Shown: one piece after another, positions 17,695-26,996 of the stretch | Position numbering within the stretch: the stretch's first letter is position 1 | Layout of the letters: each line of letters opens with the position of its first letter | Assembly: GCF_001887775.1 (NCBI RefSeq) | Contig: NZ_CP015519.1 | Location: 1,736,001-1,800,000 of the forward strand | DNA from: Syntrophotalea acetylenivorans | Lineage (GTDB): Bacteria > Desulfobacterota > Desulfuromonadia > Desulfuromonadales > Syntrophotaleaceae | DNA length: 64,000 nt | Reading direction: 5' to 3' | Notes under the pieces: model-generated | Seen by the model: the letters and a program-made list of their open reading frames with translations, nothing else | The model's database searches: none | Told to the model about the DNA's origin: nothing | Made by a program: the position numbers and the translations under genes

Positions 17695-20600
17695 AAAACT
17701 TCTCCTTCGTCAAGAGCTGGCAGGGCTAGCCGCACAGTCGTTCCCTGGCCCGGCAAAGAGAAAAAATCGAGTTTTCCGCCATGTTCTCTGACAATACGGG
17801 CAGAAACCGAAAGGCCAAGACCGGTGCCACCATTCTGACGTTTGGTCGTGAAAAACGGTTCTGCGATATGGGGCAACACCTTCGGGTCGATACCCTTACC
17901 CTCGTCGCGCACTTCGAGAATGCAGCTTCGAAGAGCTTCATCGAAATAGGTGCTCACAAAAATGTTGCCTTTTTTATCGCCGAATGACTGGCAGGCGTTG
18001 ACGACCAAATTAATGGTCACCTGCTCCAACTGCTGAAAGATACCCTTGACCCTGGGCAAGTCAGCCCCATGGCATACTTCAAAACCAGGGGCGAATTTTT
18101 TGAGGGTACTGCCGGTGAGCCGAACTGCCATTTCCACAACTTCATTCAGATCCACCGGGCTAAAAAATGGCGTTGATTCCGACTGTACAAACCGCTTCAA
18201 GTCCTTGACAATGCCGTTGATACGCTTGCTGCTATCCTGCATGTCAGTAAGCATCTGCGGAATTTCTGTGTCCATTTCAGAGGCATCCAGTCCTGCGAGG
18301 CTCTCGATTCCTTGCTTCTGCAGAAAGTTAGACAATTCCGGCAAAGCCTCCGTGAAAAAATCCGCCAGGATCTTTGAATTGAGCAGCAACACGCCGTTGG
18401 GATTATTAATTTCATGAGCCACTCCGGCCGCCAACTCTCCTAACGAGGCCAGGCGTGCGGACCGTTCCGCTTCGTCCCGCAGTTTTACTTTTTCGGTAAT
18501 GTCGACGGCCATTTTAATAACATTCTCCACCTCTCCCATGGCATTTTTCAGGGGGAAAGCCTTCACTCCCCAAATTTTCCCGTCAGGGTAGGCAAGCGGC
18601 TGTTCCTCGGCCTTGCCACTCTCGAAGCATCTTGCTACCGGACAATCGGGACAGGTTTCCGCCTGGCCAGTCCAGAGGCTGCAGCAAGACTCACCCGGCA
18701 GTGCTTTGACATGCACCCCTAGATGGCGAGCAGCACCCTCATTGCCCCAGACAATGTTCATGTCTGGGGTCAACAGAAAAATTGCATCGGGAATACCGTC
18801 CAGCAAGGCCTGGAATTGGCGGAACAGCCTTTTGTACTTCTGCTGACTCTCCAGCAAGCCCTGCTCGGCCCGCTTTGACTCTAACAATCGCACCAACCCC
18901 TGGCCCAACAAATTGAGTTGCCGGACATCGGCATCGTCGTATTTACCTGCCTTATTGCCCACGCCGATAATGGCTACTACCTTGTCTTGGTCCAGCAGCG
19001 GCACCCCCATAAACCGCTCTATGGAGGTATGCCCCTCTGGGATACCTTTTTTCACCAGTTGCGGGTAGGCATAGTTATTGATAATTATCGGCTTTTTATG
19101 GCGTACCACTTCTGCCCAGAGTCCGGCCTTCTCGATCGAATAGCCGGCGGAGGACTTCTCCATGGTGCATTCCTGCAACGCCCCGCGCGTCCAGCCATGC
19201 TTAATCAAAGTCCCTGCCGCTTCATTGACAAAGGCAAGGTAACCGATCTTGCTTTTCGTAAGGCTTATTACCGAAGAAACTATAAAATCAATAATATCCT
19301 CGACAGAGGACTCCCCCATCTGGTTGAGAGCCACCAGGGCTTCCAGACGCGCCTCGTCTAAACGCAGGTCAGCCTCGGCAGCCTTCCGCTTGGTAATATC
19401 CTGAACGATGGAAACAAGGCGATTGATCCGCCCATCGGGCTGCCGTAAGGCCCTTGTCGAAAGCTCCACATGAATTAAAGCGCCGTCCTTACAAACATAT
19501 CGTTTATCCTGTGTGAAGCGATCGATTTCCCCTGCACAAAGGGCTTCAAATTTTTCGTAAGACTCCGTCAGATCATCGGGATGAGTTACATCGATCCAGC
19601 TTTTTCTCTGCAACTCCTCCCGGGAATATTTAATCATTTCGCAAAATCGGTCGTTTACTTCCAGCCATTTGCCAGACGCCGACATCGTGATCATCCCCAC
19701 CAGGTTAAGATCAAAATAACCGCGAAAATGCGCCTCGGTTTCGCGCAGCGCCTTTTCTGCACGATATCGTGAGTAAACATTCTTCAGCAAAAAGAGGCCA
19801 CCTAATGCCAGACCAGCCAGAAGAAACAGGACCTTGAGAAACTTCGCTTTAGGAATGGCATAAACGGGCAGGTCCCGCTTGATTATCTGGCTGCCGGCCG
19901 GCAGAGCCGAATGCCGGATAGAGAAGCGCCGCAGCTCTTTGTCGTCGAACCTGAACTTGCCAATATCCTGATCCACAATCGGGATAGCATCAGCGCTTTC
20001 GCCATTAAGAATGCGTTGAGCCAATTCAGCGGCCAATCTGCCTTGGTCGCTGCCAGAGAGCAACTTACCACCGACAATTCCCTGGCCCAGGAAAAAGTCC
20101 CACACCCCATATAGCGGCACCGAACAAAATTGGCGTATCCGCTGACAACTTTCCTCAAAAGACAAAACCCCAAGGTCTTCATCTTCTATGACATCGGTCA
20201 GCAAAACCAGTTGCCCTGGGTTTAGTTCGGTGAGACGGTTTTGCAGTTCCCCCCACGGCAAATCGCTCCAGAAACGGAACCGAACCCGACTGTTGAATCG
20301 GGAAACAACCTCATCCAGCACCCTTTTTGTGATTTCTCCCGTTAAGTGCCTTGTCCGGTTGATCACTACAATCTCGGTCGTCCCCGCATGCAACCGCATT
20401 GCTAATTCAATAGTTTCGGCGAACCCTGGCGACTCTTCAACACCGGTAATGGCCGTCAAACCCTCGATCATGGCAGGCCGAAACTGGTTCACACCGCAGA
20501 AGACAATGGGGATATTGGCAAACAGGCCGTTGCGGTGATTCCGTACAAACTGGAAGGCGTGGTCATCGGAAACCAACACAAGGTCGTAGCTTCTGATAGC

Positions 20601-20924
20601 TAACTTTAGCTCCAGCAACCTGGCAGTCTGTTCAGCGAACGCTTTAATCCCGTAGCGCTTGGCGTCCAGATACTCCACCTGGAGATGGACCGGTGTTTTT
20701 GAGATGGAAAATTGCTGATTTATTGCGTTATGGATATCATCCGTCCACTTCAATCCGGAATGATAGGAATGGATCACCAACACTTCTTTGGCGTCGGGAG
20801 CCTCTTGGGCAGAGGCATCTTGCCAACCACAACCAAGCAGCAGTAAAAAACCGACCACACAAAGCATTACGGCCTGCTTTACGAATGCGATACGATTTAT
20901 AAAAATTGTACATTTGCGCTTCAT
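17691..20924 (-). CDS. Sensor histidine kinase with periplasmic ABC-substrate-binding-like domain, PAS-GAF-PAS
   Basis: A kinase of 1077 residues. A signal-anchor-like N-terminus precedes a periplasmic sensor region of the ABC substrate-binding type (PF04392-like; VLVIHSYHSGLKWTDDIHNA, LVLVSDDHA, IPIVFCGVNQF). A membrane helix follows near 360 (FLFLLAGLALGGLFLL-like), then PAS, GAF, and a second PAS containing a cysteine cluster (C-C-SLW, then C-PD-C-PVAR-C). The HisKA domain has His 837 in GVAHEINNPNG, and the HATPase has NACQSF, DEGKGID and GGTGLGLS. I start at the ATG at 20924 (GGTGA upstream); the longer frame adds an unlikely 27 residues. It pairs with the overlapping sigma54 activator. 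The sensor region is homologous to the four proteins at 28.6-32.8 kb. Confidence 0.9.
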   Translation of the reverse strand: MKRKCTIFINRIAFVKQAVMLCVVGFLLLLGCGWQDASAQEAPDAKEVLVIHSYHSGLKWTDDIHNAINQQFSISKTPVHLQVEYLDAKRYGIKAFAEQTARLLELKLAIRSYDLVLVSDDHAFQFVRNHRNGLFANIPIVFCGVNQFRPAMIEGLTAITGVEESPGFAETIELAMRLHAGTTEIVVINRTRHLTGEITKRVLDEVVSRFNSRVRFRFWSDLPWGELQNRLTELNPGQLVLLTDVIEDEDLGVLSFEESCQRIRQFCSVPLYGVWDFFLGQGIVGGKLLSGSDQGRLAAELAQRILNGESADAIPIVDQDIGKFRFDDKELRRFSIRHSALPAGSQIIKRDLPVYAIPKAKFLKVLFLLAGLALGGLFLLKNVYSRYRAEKALRETEAHFRGYFDLNLVGMITMSASGKWLEVNDRFCEMIKYSREELQRKSWIDVTHPDDLTESYEKFEALCAGEIDRFTQDKRYVCKDGALIHVELSTRALRQPDGRINRLVSIVQDITKRKAAEADLRLDEARLEALVALNQMGESSVEDIIDFIVSSVISLTKSKIGYLAFVNEAAGTLIKHGWTRGALQECTMEKSSAGYSIEKAGLWAEVVRHKKPIIINNYAYPQLVKKGIPEGHTSIERFMGVPLLDQDKVVAIIGVGNKAGKYDDADVRQLNLLGQGLVRLLESKRAEQGLLESQQKYKRLFRQFQALLDGIPDAIFLLTPDMNIVWGNEGAARHLGVHVKALPGESCCSLWTGQAETCPDCPVARCFESGKAEEQPLAYPDGKIWGVKAFPLKNAMGEVENVIKMAVDITEKVKLRDEAERSARLASLGELAAGVAHEINNPNGVLLLNSKILADFFTEALPELSNFLQKQGIESLAGLDASEMDTEIPQMLTDMQDSSKRINGIVKDLKRFVQSESTPFFSPVDLNEVVEMAVRLTGSTLKKFAPGFEVCHGADLPRVKGIFQQLEQVTINLVVNACQSFGDKKGNIFVSTYFDEALRSCILEVRDEGKGIDPKVLPHIAEPFFTTKRQNGGTGLGLSVSARIVREHGGKLDFFSLPGQGTTVRLALPALDEGEVL

Positions 20925-21393
20925 CGGAATTTCACCATAACGAACCGATATTCTGCCCCAGATATCTCCCATTGGTACCAATTGCATAAAAGGAAGACAG
21001 CTCAACCGGTTTCAAGTAGAAACAAACAAGGTCGGAGTGAAACCTACCATCGGACAAAGACCTTTGACAACCTAAAACTGCCAGCAAATGGCACACTTAG
21101 CTTTAACTAACAACATAATCCAAATTCATTTTCTCGCTAATGACAGCCCAGGGCATCTAGAAGCAATCAATCCATAGTAGAATGAAACCAAGCAGAAGCC
21201 TTTGCCTTGCTCAATATCTGTTACGTCTCTATATCAGAACAAAGTAGATGGCACGGGGATCTACTATCGAAGCGAATTTTCGGTAACAAAACCGGGTTTA
21301 TGATACCTATTTCGTTTTGCCTGTTGAGCTTTAAGCCAGTAGATGATACCTAAAGAGAAACCTACTGAATTAAGCCTCGGGAAAGGATCGACG
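20925..21393. other. Divergent intergenic region, no gene seen
   Basis: About 470 AT-rich bases separate the leftward kinase-activator operon from the rightward Crp/Fnr regulator, so it must carry both promoters. I see no coding frame with protein character, no clear FNR box (TTGAT-N4-ATCAA), and no -24/-12 element; a GGCAC at 21249 is not followed by TTGC at the right distance. No tRNA or riboswitch was recognised. Confidence 0.5.
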
Positions 21394-22071
21394 ATGGAGC
21401 GAAACAAGGCCATAGAACTGTTCCTCAAACGTTTTTTCGGCAGAACCTCCGAAGACCTGTACGAACTGATTGATGACATCAGTGTCATGCAGAAACGTAA
21501 CAAAAAGGAAGTCCTGTTTCTGGAGGGGGAAGAGGGAAGTGCGCTGCATTTTCTTGTTTCTGGCCGGGTCAAGCTTTACCGCTCCAACGAAGAAGGCAAG
21601 GAAGCGGTGATCCGCTTCGTTCAGCAAGGAGAATTTTTTGCCGAGATTCTTTTGGAACTACGCAACCGCTATCCGGTCAACGCCCTAGCCCTTGAGGATT
21701 GCAACCTGTTGCTGATTGACGTCCATCGGCTGTTCGAAAAGATTCAGCAGACGCCGGGGCTGGCCATGTCGCTAATCGGAGCTCTGTCAAAGCGCATCAG
21801 CTATCTGCTCAACCGGGTGGAGCAATTGGCTATCGCCGATGTTCGAGAACGATTCGTCCGCTATCTGCATCTGCTCGACCAGACCCACCGCACCGGGGTC
21901 GTTTTTCTGCCCGCCCCCAAGCGGGAGATTGCCCTGCTCCTGGGCACTACTCCCGAGACCTTTTCCCGTCTGCTGAAAAAACTTTCTGATGAGGGGCTGA
22001 TTCAGGCCAGCGGCAAGACCATTCAACTGTTGGCAGGATTCAAGGAGCTGACAGAGAATACGAACGGATAG
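21394..22071 (+). CDS. Crp/Fnr family transcriptional regulator
   Basis: A regulator of 225 residues. An N-terminal cyclic-nucleotide-binding-type beta barrel (about 25-120; KKEVLFLEGEEGSALHFLVSGRVKLY) is joined by a long dimerisation helix to a winged HTH of the Crp type. The HTH has REIALLLGTTPETFSRLLKKL, whose E--SR recognition residues match FNR-like sites. The N-terminal cysteine cluster of true FNR is absent, so it does not carry that Fe-S sensor; a DNR/NNR-like or other effector mode is possible. The ATG at 21394 has AAAGGA upstream. It converges with and overlaps the amidotransferase gene by 32 nt. Proximity to a quinol-oxidase locus is loose (11 kb). Confidence 0.88.
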   Translation: MERNKAIELFLKRFFGRTSEDLYELIDDISVMQKRNKKEVLFLEGEEGSALHFLVSGRVKLYRSNEEGKEAVIRFVQQGEFFAEILLELRNRYPVNALALEDCNLLLIDVHRLFEKIQQTPGLAMSLIGALSKRISYLLNRVEQLAIADVRERFVRYLHLLDQTHRTGVVFLPAPKREIALLLGTTPETFSRLLKKLSDEGLIQASGKTIQLLAGFKELTENTNG

Positions 22072-22792
22072 AGTTAGAGTCCGCAATCAGCCGAGAAAAC
22101 CTCTGCAACAGGCTTTGTGCGGCAGGCGCAGACTGCAGCTTTTGCCGTAAGGCGACGGGATCGAATCCGGCCCGGATTAACTGCTCCTCTGCAAAATCGA
22201 GATAGGTGGCCATAACCTCCCCATCGAACTCGGGGTGAAACTGCACCCCCCAGGCCCGGTCAGCAAAACGAACGGCCTGGTGCGGCTCTCGCTGGCTACT
22301 GGCCAGGACCTGGGCGCTGGGCGGCAAATGCAGAACGCTCTGGCGGTGAAACAGCTGGCAGGGAAAGACCTCGGGCAGGTCGCCAAACAGAGGATCTGAA
22401 GCGGCCGCATTGGCTAAGCGCACCGTCACTGTACCGAATTCACCGCCGTCAGGATGATCCCCTACATCACCGCCCAAGGCTCGGGCCAGCAGTTGGTGGC
22501 CGAAACAAATACCCAGAACCGGCACTCCCAGCGCCACGACTCGAGGCAGCCACCGGGAAAGGGTTTCGCTCCATGGCTGTTGCTCGGTGACCATGGCATG
22601 GGAGCCCGTTACCACCAATGCAGTCACCGCCTCCGGAGCAGGCAGAGTTTCACCGGCAAAAGCGGCGACCACCTTCAGCCTGCTTGAATCAACGGCTAAT
22701 CCCGTCCCTATCCAATCGGCAAAATCTCCTCGCTGCCCGGCCAGCGGCTCAAAGGTGCGACCGGCTTCGATAATGGTAATCTGTTGTCCCAT
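22040..22792 (-). CDS. Class I glutamine amidotransferase (GMP-synthase-like, stand-alone)
   Basis: A protein of 250 residues with a single GATase class I domain. The nucleophile is Cys 96 in VLGICFGHQLL, with the His 186-x-Glu 188 pair in VQFHPEFDGE. FHRQSVLHLP matches the middle of YfeJ/GuaA-like amidotransferases. No synthetase domain is attached. Such proteins release ammonia from glutamine or hydrolyse gamma-glutamyl compounds; the partner is unknown. The ATG at 22792 has AAAGGA upstream. Its 3' end overlaps the convergent Crp/Fnr regulator gene by 32 nt, an antisense overlap that could influence both messages. Confidence 0.85.
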   Translation of the reverse strand: MGQQITIIEAGRTFEPLAGQRGDFADWIGTGLAVDSSRLKVVAAFAGETLPAPEAVTALVVTGSHAMVTEQQPWSETLSRWLPRVVALGVPVLGICFGHQLLARALGGDVGDHPDGGEFGTVTVRLANAAASDPLFGDLPEVFPCQLFHRQSVLHLPPSAQVLASSQREPHQAVRFADRAWGVQFHPEFDGEVMATYLDFAEEQLIRAGFDPVALRQKLQSAPAAQSLLQRFSRLIADSNSIRSYSLSAP

Positions 22793-23054
22793 CGATTCGT
22801 TCCTTTGTTATGGATCGCACAGACCGCTATCCCCACTCTTTCTGCTGCAATTAACAGACCCGCGAGTAACGAGGCCAACGACAGGGATAAAAACGGCGCC
22901 TGTAGACTGCCAGGGACTAAACGCCGGGGAAATGCCTATATTTTGCACAAGCGGACGAATGTTTTTGACCTTTATTACGCAGCCGGTAACGCCGCACCGA
23001 AACCGGATCGGGGATCCCTGCAACAGCCCGGTGTAACTCAAGGATCAGGAGACG

Positions 23055-24191
23055 TCAAAGCTTTCCGTCCCTAGCCGCCAGCAGGGACTTGACGGCCCGC
23101 CACAATCGCCAGCGGTCCGGAAGCCCCGGCGCAACATCGACGTGCACCAAGCCGCGAACCAGAAAGAGCTTGGAGCGCCCTTTCGGCAGCGCTTCGGCGA
23201 GGGCGACACTCTGGGGAAAGGGAATCATCGGGTCGTCCAGACCATGTACCAAGATCACCCGCGCGGCCAGGTGCGACCAGTCTTTGTTGGCCAGATCGAG
23301 GGTCCTGAGATCACTGCGGACCGTTGCCGGCAGAGCGGCCAGTAACGCCGGGGTCTGCTGCGGATCTCGGTTGTTGATGAGGGCATAGAGAGTGCGGCCT
23401 TCCGCTCCCAGACCGGCGGCCAGGTCTGCCACGGGAGCCGCCGGATCCAGCTGCTTGCGTTCGGCCATCTCTCGCAGCAGCCGCCGATCGTTAGCCGCCT
23501 CAAGATGGTGCAGATTAGCAGCCACGAAAGCCCACTTGCCATAATCGTTGGGCCGCAGGTAGTGCCATTGCTGGTGGTGTCGATAGTAACCGGTGGTAAA
23601 GAAGGTCAGCACCTGTGGCAGGTCGTAGTAGCCGCCGACCACAAAGACGAACCGGACCCGGGCGCGGATCGACTCCTCGCGGGCCGCCAGCAGAACCGGT
23701 CCGGCGGCATAGCTGAAAGCGGCCATACCGGCTCTGCCCTGCGGGGCCAGACAGGGATCAGACACCAGCCAGTCAAAGGCATCCGCCACCTCGCCGACAT
23801 CGGCCGGGCTTACTTGCAGCTGCCGCAGCCTGAATAGATCGGGCACCAGCACGGCAAAACCGGCCCGCGCCAGGGTGGTTGCAAAAGCCACCAGACGCGG
23901 GTCATCCTTGCCGGTCTCAGCCACCCCTGGAATGAGCAGCAGCGCCGCTCTGGTCTCTGCCGCCGGCCGGTAGAGGTCGCCCTGCCCCATGCGACCATCC
24001 GTCCAGTAGCCAACCGTTATGCGCTGCGGCTTCCGGGTAGTGTGTTTTAGTCGGCTCGGGCTGTCGGCGGCGGCGATATCGCTAAGCACCAGAACTGCTT
24101 CATAGCTCCGCCAAGGCCGACTACAACCGGCAGCGAGCAACAGCCCAACCGCCAGTAATGCGATAACCGTAAATGCTGCCTGCTTGCCCAT
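23055..24191 (-). CDS. Alpha/beta hydrolase lipoprotein (dienelactone hydrolase-like)
   Basis: A protein of 378 residues. The lipoprotein signal ends AAGC (Cys 23), and an alpha/beta-hydrolase domain follows. The oxyanion/early strand is LLLIPGVAETGKDDPR. The nucleophile elbow is AAFSYAAG (Ser in F-S-Y-A-A-G, a relaxed GxSxxG), the acid is likely the Asp in HGLDDPMIPF, and the histidine lies in GLVHVDVAPG. The layout fits serine esterases/dienelactone-hydrolase relatives anchored at the envelope; the substrate is unknown. The ATG at 24191 follows GGAGGATCG. It lies between two signalling operons and no neighbour hints at a pathway. Confidence 0.8.
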   Translation of the reverse strand: MGKQAAFTVIALLAVGLLLAAGCSRPWRSYEAVLVLSDIAAADSPSRLKHTTRKPQRITVGYWTDGRMGQGDLYRPAAETRAALLLIPGVAETGKDDPRLVAFATTLARAGFAVLVPDLFRLRQLQVSPADVGEVADAFDWLVSDPCLAPQGRAGMAAFSYAAGPVLLAAREESIRARVRFVFVVGGYYDLPQVLTFFTTGYYRHHQQWHYLRPNDYGKWAFVAANLHHLEAANDRRLLREMAERKQLDPAAPVADLAAGLGAEGRTLYALINNRDPQQTPALLAALPATVRSDLRTLDLANKDWSHLAARVILVHGLDDPMIPFPQSVALAEALPKGRSKLFLVRGLVHVDVAPGLPDRWRLWRAVKSLLAARDGKL

Positions 24192-24275
24192 CGATCCTCC
24201 GCTGCGTCCATAGACTCTTCTACTGCCACTATTTTATCGTTTGGCGGCCAGCATCTCAATCTGAAGGACAAACAT

Positions 24276-24308
24276 AAAAAGCGGGAGAGACCCAAAGGTC
24301 CCTCCCGC
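24276..24308 (-). terminator. Intrinsic terminator of the receptor-kinase-EAL operon
   Basis: Read leftward, a GC-rich stem (GCGGGAGGGACC and GGTCTCTCCCGC, one mismatch, TTTG loop; 24281-24308) is followed directly by TTTTTATG. It lies 30 nt past the stop of the REC-PAS-GGDEF-EAL gene and ends the long leftward signalling operon. Confidence 0.9.
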
Positions 24309-24338
24309 GTTATGCATGTATCTGCGTGATTCGAAACG

Positions 24339-26462
24339 TTATTTGTTTTTGTCGGTAAAATGACGACTCAAGAAGAGTTCGGCCCGGTCGACGGGATGGG
24401 GCCGGCTGAAGTAAAAACCTTGCACCTCCTCGCAACCGCAACCACGCAGAAATTCTAATTGCTCCTCTGTTTCGACTCCTTCGGCGACCACCTTCAGCTT
24501 AAGGCTATGAGCCATAACAACAATGGCCTCGGTGATGGCAGCATCATCCGAATCGGTGGTGATGTCCCGCACAAAGCTGCGATCGATCTTGATGCGGTCG
24601 ATGGGGAAATACTTGAGATAGCTGAGCATGCTGTAGCCGGTACCGAAATCGTCGATGGCCAGCTTGATACCGCGTATTTTAAGGTCGGTCAGAGTCATCA
24701 GAGTCTCTTCGGAGCGCTCCATGACGATACTCTCGGTCAGTTCGACCTCCAGATACTCCGGATCGAGTCCTGTCTCCTGGAAAACCTGGTCAAGGCGCTC
24801 GATAAAGTCAGGCTGTTTGAACTGACAGGCAGAGATATTCACCGCCATGCGTAGGTTGTCAAATCCAGCCTGATGCCATTGACGGGCCTGCTTACAGGCT
24901 GTTTCCAACACCCATGCGCCGATGGGCAGAATCAGCCCCGTCTCTTCTGCCAAAGAAATGAATTGGGCCGGTGAAACGCTACCCAGAGCGGAAGAATCCC
25001 AACGCAACAGGGCTTCCATGCCGATAACCTTGCCACTACGCAAATCGATCTGCGGCTGGTAATGGAGACTCAGTTCCTGCCGCTCCAAAGCCTGCCGCAG
25101 GTGGGTCTCCATGGCCAGGCGTTGGCAGGTGACGAGGTTCATCTCCGGATCATAGAAACGGTAACTGCCTGTACCCTGTTCCTTGGATTTGTGCAGAGCT
25201 ACACCGGCGTGCTTGATCAGGGTATCAACGTTGCCACCATCCGTAGGATAAAGAGCCAAGCCAATGCTTGCCGAGCAGTACAGGGGTTGCTCTGCCAATT
25301 CAATGGGGGCACTCAGGACAATCAGTATTTTCTCGGCAAGAAAAGAAAGGCTTTCCGGATTGTCAATATCGGGCAGAGCCACAGCGAACTCGTCGGGTCC
25401 CAGGCGCGCCAGGATCGCCCCTTTTTCCAAACAATCGGCCAAGCGCTCGCTTACTTCCTGAAGACACTGGTCGCCTATATCATGACCAAAGGTATCGTTG
25501 ATACCCTTGAAACGATCCAGGTCGATTATTAACACTCCAACCGGATGCTTCCCCGACAGAGACAACAGATCGCTGCAGCGTTCTCGAAACAGCTGGCGGT
25601 TGGGCAAACCGGTCAAGGTATCGAAGTAAGCCAGTTGCCGTATCTCCTGCTGGGCCTGCAGATGCGGAGTGATATCGTGCACCAGACTGATACAGTAAGT
25701 CACCTGCTTCTGGTCATCAAACAACCAACTGGTTGAGACATGGGCCCAAAGAGTATCACCGTCCTTGCATAGAAACCGTTTTTCGTAATCGACGGACTGA
25801 CGTTGACCAGCTTTTGCTTCACTAAACAAGCGGCGAGTCAAAGCAACATCAGAGGGGTGGGTAAAATCGTAGGTGGTTTTGCCAACCAGTTCCTCTTCCG
25901 AACGCTGCAGCATCTTACAGAAGGCAGGGTTAACTTGTAGAAACTTTCCTTCCGCCGAGAGGGTCGCCATGCCGGTAATCGCATTGAGAAAGATAGAGCG
26001 AAAACGTTGTTCGCTGTCCAGCAGAGTCTCTTCCGCGCAACGCTTTTGACGGCGACTGGCCGCCTCGCGAAGTTCACGGTCAATAGCCGGCAGCAGGCGT
26101 GCAGTGTGGCCCTTCATGACATAATCATGGGCACCGGCTCGCATCGATTCGACGGCGGTTTCCTCGCCGATGTTCCCCGACAGGACAATAAAGGGGATGT
26201 CGAGGCCACTCTGCTTCAACACCTCCAGGGCGGCCAGAGCGCTGAAATGGGGCATGGAATAATCGGAAATGACGATATCCCACTCCCGCTCGGCCAGCGC
26301 AGAAGTCATCGCCTTGCCTGTATCGACCTGCTCGTAGACCAGATCGTAACCGGCCTGCCGAAGGGAGCGCGCCAACAGCAGGGCGTCATCCTCGGCATCC
26401 TCGATGATCAGCACCCGCAGGGGCACCCGATCTTTTGATTCCTTATTGACAGGGTTGTTCAT
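24339..26462 (-). CDS. REC-PAS-GGDEF-EAL response regulator (degenerate GPDEF)
   Basis: A protein of 707 residues. The receiver (about 14-130) has phospho-acceptor Asp 67 in VISDYSMP. PAS/PAC spans about 150-270. The GGDEF domain (about 275-440) has the signature GPDEF at 355-359: the second glycine is proline, which should impair GTP handling. The EAL domain (about 455-700) keeps EALLRW at 483 and DDFGTGYSMLSYL. The likely output is phosphorylation-controlled c-di-GMP breakdown. The start at 26462 overlaps the end of the upstream receiver gene by 20 nt, so it is translated with it. It is the last gene of the leftward operon that starts with four periplasmic binding proteins. Confidence 0.92.
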   Translation of the reverse strand: MNNPVNKESKDRVPLRVLIIEDAEDDALLLARSLRQAGYDLVYEQVDTGKAMTSALAEREWDIVISDYSMPHFSALAALEVLKQSGLDIPFIVLSGNIGEETAVESMRAGAHDYVMKGHTARLLPAIDRELREAASRRQKRCAEETLLDSEQRFRSIFLNAITGMATLSAEGKFLQVNPAFCKMLQRSEEELVGKTTYDFTHPSDVALTRRLFSEAKAGQRQSVDYEKRFLCKDGDTLWAHVSTSWLFDDQKQVTYCISLVHDITPHLQAQQEIRQLAYFDTLTGLPNRQLFRERCSDLLSLSGKHPVGVLIIDLDRFKGINDTFGHDIGDQCLQEVSERLADCLEKGAILARLGPDEFAVALPDIDNPESLSFLAEKILIVLSAPIELAEQPLYCSASIGLALYPTDGGNVDTLIKHAGVALHKSKEQGTGSYRFYDPEMNLVTCQRLAMETHLRQALERQELSLHYQPQIDLRSGKVIGMEALLRWDSSALGSVSPAQFISLAEETGLILPIGAWVLETACKQARQWHQAGFDNLRMAVNISACQFKQPDFIERLDQVFQETGLDPEYLEVELTESIVMERSEETLMTLTDLKIRGIKLAIDDFGTGYSMLSYLKYFPIDRIKIDRSFVRDITTDSDDAAITEAIVVMAHSLKLKVVAEGVETEEQLEFLRGCGCEEVQGFYFSRPHPVDRAELFLSRHFTDKNK

Positions 26463-26883
26463 TCAGATTCAACCAATAATTCCCCAATTGACCAACTTCA
26501 TCCAGAAAACAATTGAAATCTACCGGCTTACGAATGTAACTGTTGGCGCCAAGGGAATAAGCTTCTTTGATATCCTGCTCTTCGCGAGAAGAGGTTAATA
26601 CAACCACCGGCAGAAGACGGGTACGCTGGTCGAGACGTAGTCGCTCCAGCACTTCGAGGCCACCGATTTTGGGCAATTTGAGATCCAGTAAAATCACCGC
26701 CGGCAGTTCCGGTTTGCTGCAATCGGCATAGGGGCCACGACCGAAAAGATAATCCAGAGCTTCGGCACCATCACGGACCACCACCACCGGGTTTTCGATA
26801 CGGTTTTTGCGCAATGCTCGCAGAGTTAACACCTCATCATCGGAATTATCTTCGACAAGCAAGATATTTTTAGTCTTTTTCAT
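26443..26883 (-). CDS. Stand-alone receiver (CheY-like, Rcp1 subfamily)
   Basis: A protein of 146 residues made of a single receiver domain. The acidic pocket is EDNSDDE at 11-17, the phospho-acceptor is Asp 67 in AVILLDLKLP, and the switch residues include VVVLTSSREEQD and the lysine in SYIRKPVDF. The insert after the second strand (YLFGRGPYADCSKPELP) is typical of the Rcp1-like subfamily that partners phytochrome-type kinases; the upstream kinase has the same phytochrome-like HisKA sequence. There is no output domain, so it likely passes phosphate on or acts by protein contact. It is 113 nt after the kinase gene and overlaps the EAL response-regulator gene. Confidence 0.92.
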   Translation of the reverse strand: MKKTKNILLVEDNSDDEVLTLRALRKNRIENPVVVVRDGAEALDYLFGRGPYADCSKPELPAVILLDLKLPKIGGLEVLERLRLDQRTRLLPVVVLTSSREEQDIKEAYSLGANSYIRKPVDFNCFLDEVGQLGNYWLNLNEQPCQ

Positions 26884-26996
26884 TTCAATTGTCCATTACA
26901 AAGCAAAAGAGGCGCATGCCTTTAAACTCCCAATCATTGGTCAAGCACTAGCCACCACTAGAAACATTTACAGTTTCTTAATATCACATTTATCCA

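Noticed and set aside
21245-21262. Possible sigma54 site GGCAC near 21249
   Set aside because: No TTGC at the required distance.
20925-21393. c-di-GMP (GEMM) riboswitch, searched for here and before other signalling genes
   Set aside because: No conserved GEMM core sequence was found in any intergenic region.
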